Shown piece after piece: positions 6,901 to 7,902 of a stretch of DNA of 7,902 nucleotides. This DNA is from Chlamydiota bacterium (GTDB lineage Bacteria; Auribacterota; UBA3054; B51-G9). Each line of letters opens with the position of its first letter. Within the stretch, counting starts at the first letter, position 1. A model generated the notes under the pieces. It was not told the origin of the DNA and made no database searches. It saw only the letters and a list, made by a program, of their open reading frames with translations. The position numbers and the translations under genes are program-made. The stretch lies in NCBI GenBank assembly GCA_030596365.1, contig JAUVKG010000118.1, positions 1 through 7,902 on the forward strand, read 5' to 3'.

Positions 6901-7288
6901 AATTGCCGTTCCCGAAATAGATGTCGTGGAATTTCTGGATTTTGGAGAAGTATCAATCATTGAAACTAAATCTATGAACCTTGATATATTTAATGTCGGT
7001 GGCGGAATAGTTTCCGGAACTGTCAGTTTTGCGACTGTTGATGGTATTTTCAGTGTTTCGACAAATGATTATTATGCTGAAGCAAAATCGAGTGATACTA
7101 TCGAAGTAACTTTCGAACCATTCGAAGAAATAGATTATTCAAATACTATTTATCTTACCGGCAGTGGAACTAACGGAGTAGTCGAAGTTCTTCTGACAGG
7201 CACAGGCGTGCCGGAAATGGGGATAGTATTCAGTATTCTGTATTCAGTAATCGGTATTTTTATTTTTCGGGGACGAAAATCTGAATAA
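3965..7288 (+). CDS. Large modular surface protein: A-A-FN3-FN3-B-C-ASH with PEP-CTERM-like tail
   Basis: The signal peptide has a long, repeat-derived basic region (residues 1-29), a hydrophobic core (FFFATLVVAFLLTF) and cleavage near TASA|E after residue 48. Two module A copies follow (about 52-204 and 210-358), with NPGFELG / FDFENG openings, FLVGGASTH / FLVCGHSTH and VYIEVVDD..GWAWI..DD endings. They resemble the beta-sandwich attached to GH32 levanases. About 360-455 is FN3-like (PDAPAGVSATQ...VIVSWY.....YKVLR...YYYWVQAGN..G.SPLS). About 460-558 is a second FN3-like unit ending YWRVRYRNERNKWSDWS. Residues 563-783 (B) and 788-978 (C) match the whole mature part of the 2450 gene. About 981-1080 resembles an ASH/Hydin-type domain (LDFGEVSI..........IFNVGGG, VTFEP, LTGTG). 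The tail at 1082-1107 is VPEMG, a helix and RGRKSE. No enzyme motif is seen. A surface adhesin or structural role is inferred. Confidence 0.92.
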   Translation: MKKTQPRFKRDKLLNLTTTLKAWQASQLRVFFFATLVVAFLLTFTASAEMLNPGFELGSYTNWTSVSGTAFEQPTTNAVWTLTTWEGVYYANSVFPDGNKPPNEPAVGVLRSDIFTFPDNHTLSFLVGGASTHYGYTNTWMTLNLASDDTVLDTVLADANTPPMVKKSFDAPAACGQEVYIEVVDDADEATGWAWIAVDDFKFEYLDLQNFDFENGYNYWGVSGLAWGSAPSTTSYWPGAQVGFDCHETYYALSLLGGETETGTIRSVDFTYPTDGSVKFLVCGHSTHFSPEIYNYVALKDAGDDTEYGRVYAPDQNTFVEMAITNHAANGKQVYIEAVDDCSEAGWAWLGLDYIQVETPIPDAPAGVSATQGSTNDRVIVSWYATAKADKYKVLRNTIDNTNAATDISGELGEFIVQFDDTTALDNSNYYYWVQAGNIYGWSPLSDYVIGFRTTSTGPDKPSNIFPADGSTPEFPISLAASAYIDSEGWPFVTSLWQISSESDCSSPRNDIYSGAVTNVSLDAGQIYTGTNYWRVRYRNERNKWSDWSDITLFIVDRDIDSSFYFYDTFNNVSGSGDVNKDFTISGRQYGKVIPVEYSIAGTTEIGDAATNPNELTLSGAGSACSPNWSFEDSGEFMIDVKITPSAAGSAITFGKASQNESAASGGGFGVIFYGDGSGKYDVYSGSTLAGTFTNDVVKSSELQVLLTASTIDFDNEQAYIAVTVNNAPLVLKRTWMSEMPATNLYDRWAYTFAYYKGDGFDKNYITLYNYGGDGVYDDLKISTIKAKFSTRTWENDDDTWIGTSNSVSDFTHAVNLNTDGNITVNELEFVGVGQGTNWLTPDTIPACSGTNWALFNSSGSMAWYDQDAPFSGDSGQILEHGLYGWSCSVGIILSNLVPNSINVLNIYGYPFDTTRPRISYISGSDGGLFEVDENEVIDKGQIIEYEYTAGSDGTFTIILTPEPAQDYFVYGFSSYLKEIAVPEIDVVEFLDFGEVSIIETKSMNLDIFNVGGGIVSGTVSFATVDGIFSVSTNDYYAEAKSSDTIEVTFEPFEEIDYSNTIYLTGSGTNGVVEVLLTGTGVPEMGIVFSILYSVIGIFIFRGRKSE
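3981..4033 (+). repeat. Two palindromic repeat copies within signal-peptide codons
   Basis: Copy 1 is CACGCTT-C-AAGCGTG (3981-3995). Copy 2 is CCACGC-TTAAG-GCGTGG (4017-4033). Both continue with a related flank (ACAAGCTTC / GCAGGCTTC), so they form an imperfect direct repeat of about 36 bp. Copy 1 is translated as PRFKR and copy 2 as TLKAW, because they sit in different frames. The same palindrome core occurs between genes at 2308-2321. Confidence 0.75.
7226..7260 (+). repeat. 7-bp tandem repeat (GTATTCA x5) encoding the tail membrane helix
   Basis: The five contiguous units are GTATTCA, GTATTCT, GTATTCA again, GTAATCG and GTATTTT. They encode the heptapeptide VFSILYS, then VIGIF, which is most of the hydrophobic helix of the VPEM tail. 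The unit GTAATCG is identical to units of the non-coding array at 2107-2134. In the used frame RGRKSE and a stop follow. The two other frames give SGTKI-stop and GDENLNK-stop, both without the Arg-rich end. Confidence 0.85.
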
Positions 7289-7304
7289 ATAGCAATAATG
7301 AAAT

Positions 7305-7440
7305 AATAAATAACAAATAAATTCCAAAACTCAAAAAAAGAAAAAATCCCCCTAACCCACTTTAGGAAAGGGGAAATTGAAAACGAAGAGCATTTCGATA
7401 ATGGTTTGGAATTTTGAAATTTCTTCTTTTGTTATTTATT
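7305..7440. repeat. Long nested inverted repeat between paralogous genes
   Basis: The outer arms AATAAATAACAAA (7305-7317) and TTTGTTATTTATT (7428-7440) are exact 13-bp complements. Inner arms AATTCCAAA (7320-7328) and TTTGGAATT (7405-7413) are in matching order. The centre holds a separate hairpin (7348-7373). No coding frame is evident. The order of nested arms suggests one extended structure, such as a decayed palindromic element, rather than chance. AT-richness weakens the case. Confidence 0.55.
7348..7373 (-). terminator. Intrinsic-terminator-like hairpin facing the minus strand
   Basis: The stem CCTAA (7351-7355) / TTAGG (7362-7366) is extended by CCC (7348-7350) with GGG (7371-7373), past an unpaired stretch. 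On the - strand the right arm runs into a T-rich tract (complement of 7332-7346, almost all A). On the + strand there is no U-tract. No - strand gene is visible in the window that it would serve, so it may be a mobile palindrome. Confidence 0.4.
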
Positions 7441-7474
7441 TGTAATGTATATTTTGAAATTTGTGATTTTTTAA

Positions 7475-7505
7475 ACAACTAACAACTAACATGGAATCAT
7501 CATGA
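7475..7505 (+). promoter_or_regulatory. Duplicated leader: ACAACTA heptamers plus 4-codon mini-ORF
   Basis: Two ACAACTA units (7475-7488) precede ATG GAA TCA TCA TGA (7491-7505), whose stop overlaps the main ATG at 7502. Relative to the leader at 3937 there is a 1-bp deletion before the mini-ATG and two substitutions within the mini-ORF, yet its length and overlap are unchanged. Confidence 0.4.
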
Positions 7506-7902
7506 AAAAAACACAACCACGCTTCAAGCGTGACAAGCTTCTTAACCTTGCAACCACGCTTAAAGCGTGGCAGGCTTCACAACTTCGAGTATTCTTTTTT
7601 GCAACTTTAATGGTTGCTTTCTTCCTGACTTTCACGGCATCCGCTGAAATTCTAAACCCAGGTTTTGAATTGGGGAGTTACACTAACTGGACATCTGTTT
7701 CCGGAACCGCTTTCGGGCAGCCGGCTTCAACAGCCGCCTGGACTTTAACTTCGTGGGAAGGAACTTATTACGCGAATAGTGTCTATCCCGATGGTAATCC
7801 ACCGGCAGACGAACTTGTTGTAGGTGTATTGCGTTCCGATACTTTTACTTATCCAACAAACTATGCTTTGTCATTCCTCATTGGTGGAGCTTCAATCCAT
7901 TG
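7502..7902 (+). CDS. Tandem paralog of the 1107-aa surface protein, N-terminal part only (3' end outside window)
   Basis: The frame is open from ATG 7502 through the right edge (133 whole codons). The protein begins MKKTQPRFKRDKLLNL, with hydrophobic core FFFATLMVAFFLTF and cleavage near TASA|E, as in the gene at 3965. Module A then begins (ILNPGFELGSYTNWTSV ... WEGTYYANSVYPDGN ... GVLRSDTFTYP ... LSFLIGGASIH). Through the first 75 or so codons the two genes are nearly identical and most differences are at third codon positions. They then diverge in a Pro/Ala/Thr stretch and remain clearly similar. This points to tandem duplication followed by selection on the protein. The start is supported by the shared leader and signal peptide. 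The rest of the architecture cannot be seen; a second A module and PEP-CTERM tail are expected by analogy. Confidence 0.88.
   Translation, partial: MKKTQPRFKRDKLLNLATTLKAWQASQLRVFFFATLMVAFFLTFTASAEILNPGFELGSYTNWTSVSGTAFGQPASTAAWTLTSWEGTYYANSVYPDGNPPADELVVGVLRSDTFTYPTNYALSFLIGGASIH
7518..7570 (+). repeat. Two palindromic repeat copies within signal-peptide codons (second paralog)
   Basis: CACGCTT-C-AAGCGTG (7518-7532) and CCACGCTT-A-AAGCGTGG (7554-7570) occupy the same positions as in the gene at 3965. The second copy is a perfect 8-bp inverted repeat here, whereas in the other gene one base differs and the arms are shorter. They encode PRFKR and TLKAW as before. Confidence 0.7.

Overview
The window is a stretch of a surface-protein locus. 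All recognisable genes are on the + strand, and all encode exported, multi-domain, non-enzymatic-looking proteins. The three proteins whose C-terminus is visible carry PEP-CTERM-type tails (a Pro-Glu motif, a hydrophobic helix and a short Arg/Lys-rich end), which mark proteins processed by an exosortase. The autotransporter-type beta-strand repeats, LamG-like and FN3-like beta-sandwich modules, weak or absent Shine-Dalgarno sites and intergenic DNA full of palindromes and 7- or 9-bp tandem repeats fit a Gram-negative bacterium of the Planctomycetes/Lentisphaerae/Kiritimatiellae kind. That placement is inference. No rRNA, tRNA, taxonomic marker gene or exosortase gene is present.

Layout: (1) 1-2069, the 3' part of a gene with one levanase-type beta-sandwich module (called module A here), two autotransporter-associated beta-strand repeat regions and a classic VPEP tail. 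(2) 2070-2449, a 380-bp gap holding at least five inverted repeats or hairpins, a 7-bp tandem repeat and two blocks of 9-bp tandem repeats. (3) 2450-3850, a complete 466-aa protein: signal peptide, LamG-like module (B), a second beta-rich module (C), IPEP tail. (4) 3851-3964, an AT-rich gap with an 8-nt-loop hairpin, a 20-bp perfect palindrome and a repeat leader. (5) 3965-7288, a complete 1107-aa mosaic: signal peptide, A-A, two FN3-like domains, B-C as in the previous gene, an ASH/Hydin-like domain and a variant VPEM tail. (6) 7289-7501, a gap with a long nested inverted repeat. (7) 7502-7902, the start of a further gene, a recent tandem copy of the 3965 gene, cut by the window edge.

The genes look like products of tandem duplication and module shuffling. 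They would yield a family of cell-surface or extracellular proteins sharing beta-sandwich (possibly glycan-binding) modules.

The most unusual signal is that targeting segments are encoded by repeat DNA of the kind seen between the genes. The membrane helices of two PEP-CTERM tails are each encoded by five tandem 7-bp units (3791-3825 and 7226-7260), and one unit is identical to units of the intergenic array at 2107-2134. The long N-terminal regions of the signal peptides at 3965 and 7502 contain two copies of a CACGCTT/AAGCGTG palindrome read in two different frames. Because a 7-bp repeat encodes the same cyclic heptapeptide in every frame, unit gain or loss would keep the helix but change or remove the basic end. 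This suggests a testable origin, and perhaps a phase-variation mechanism, for sorting signals.
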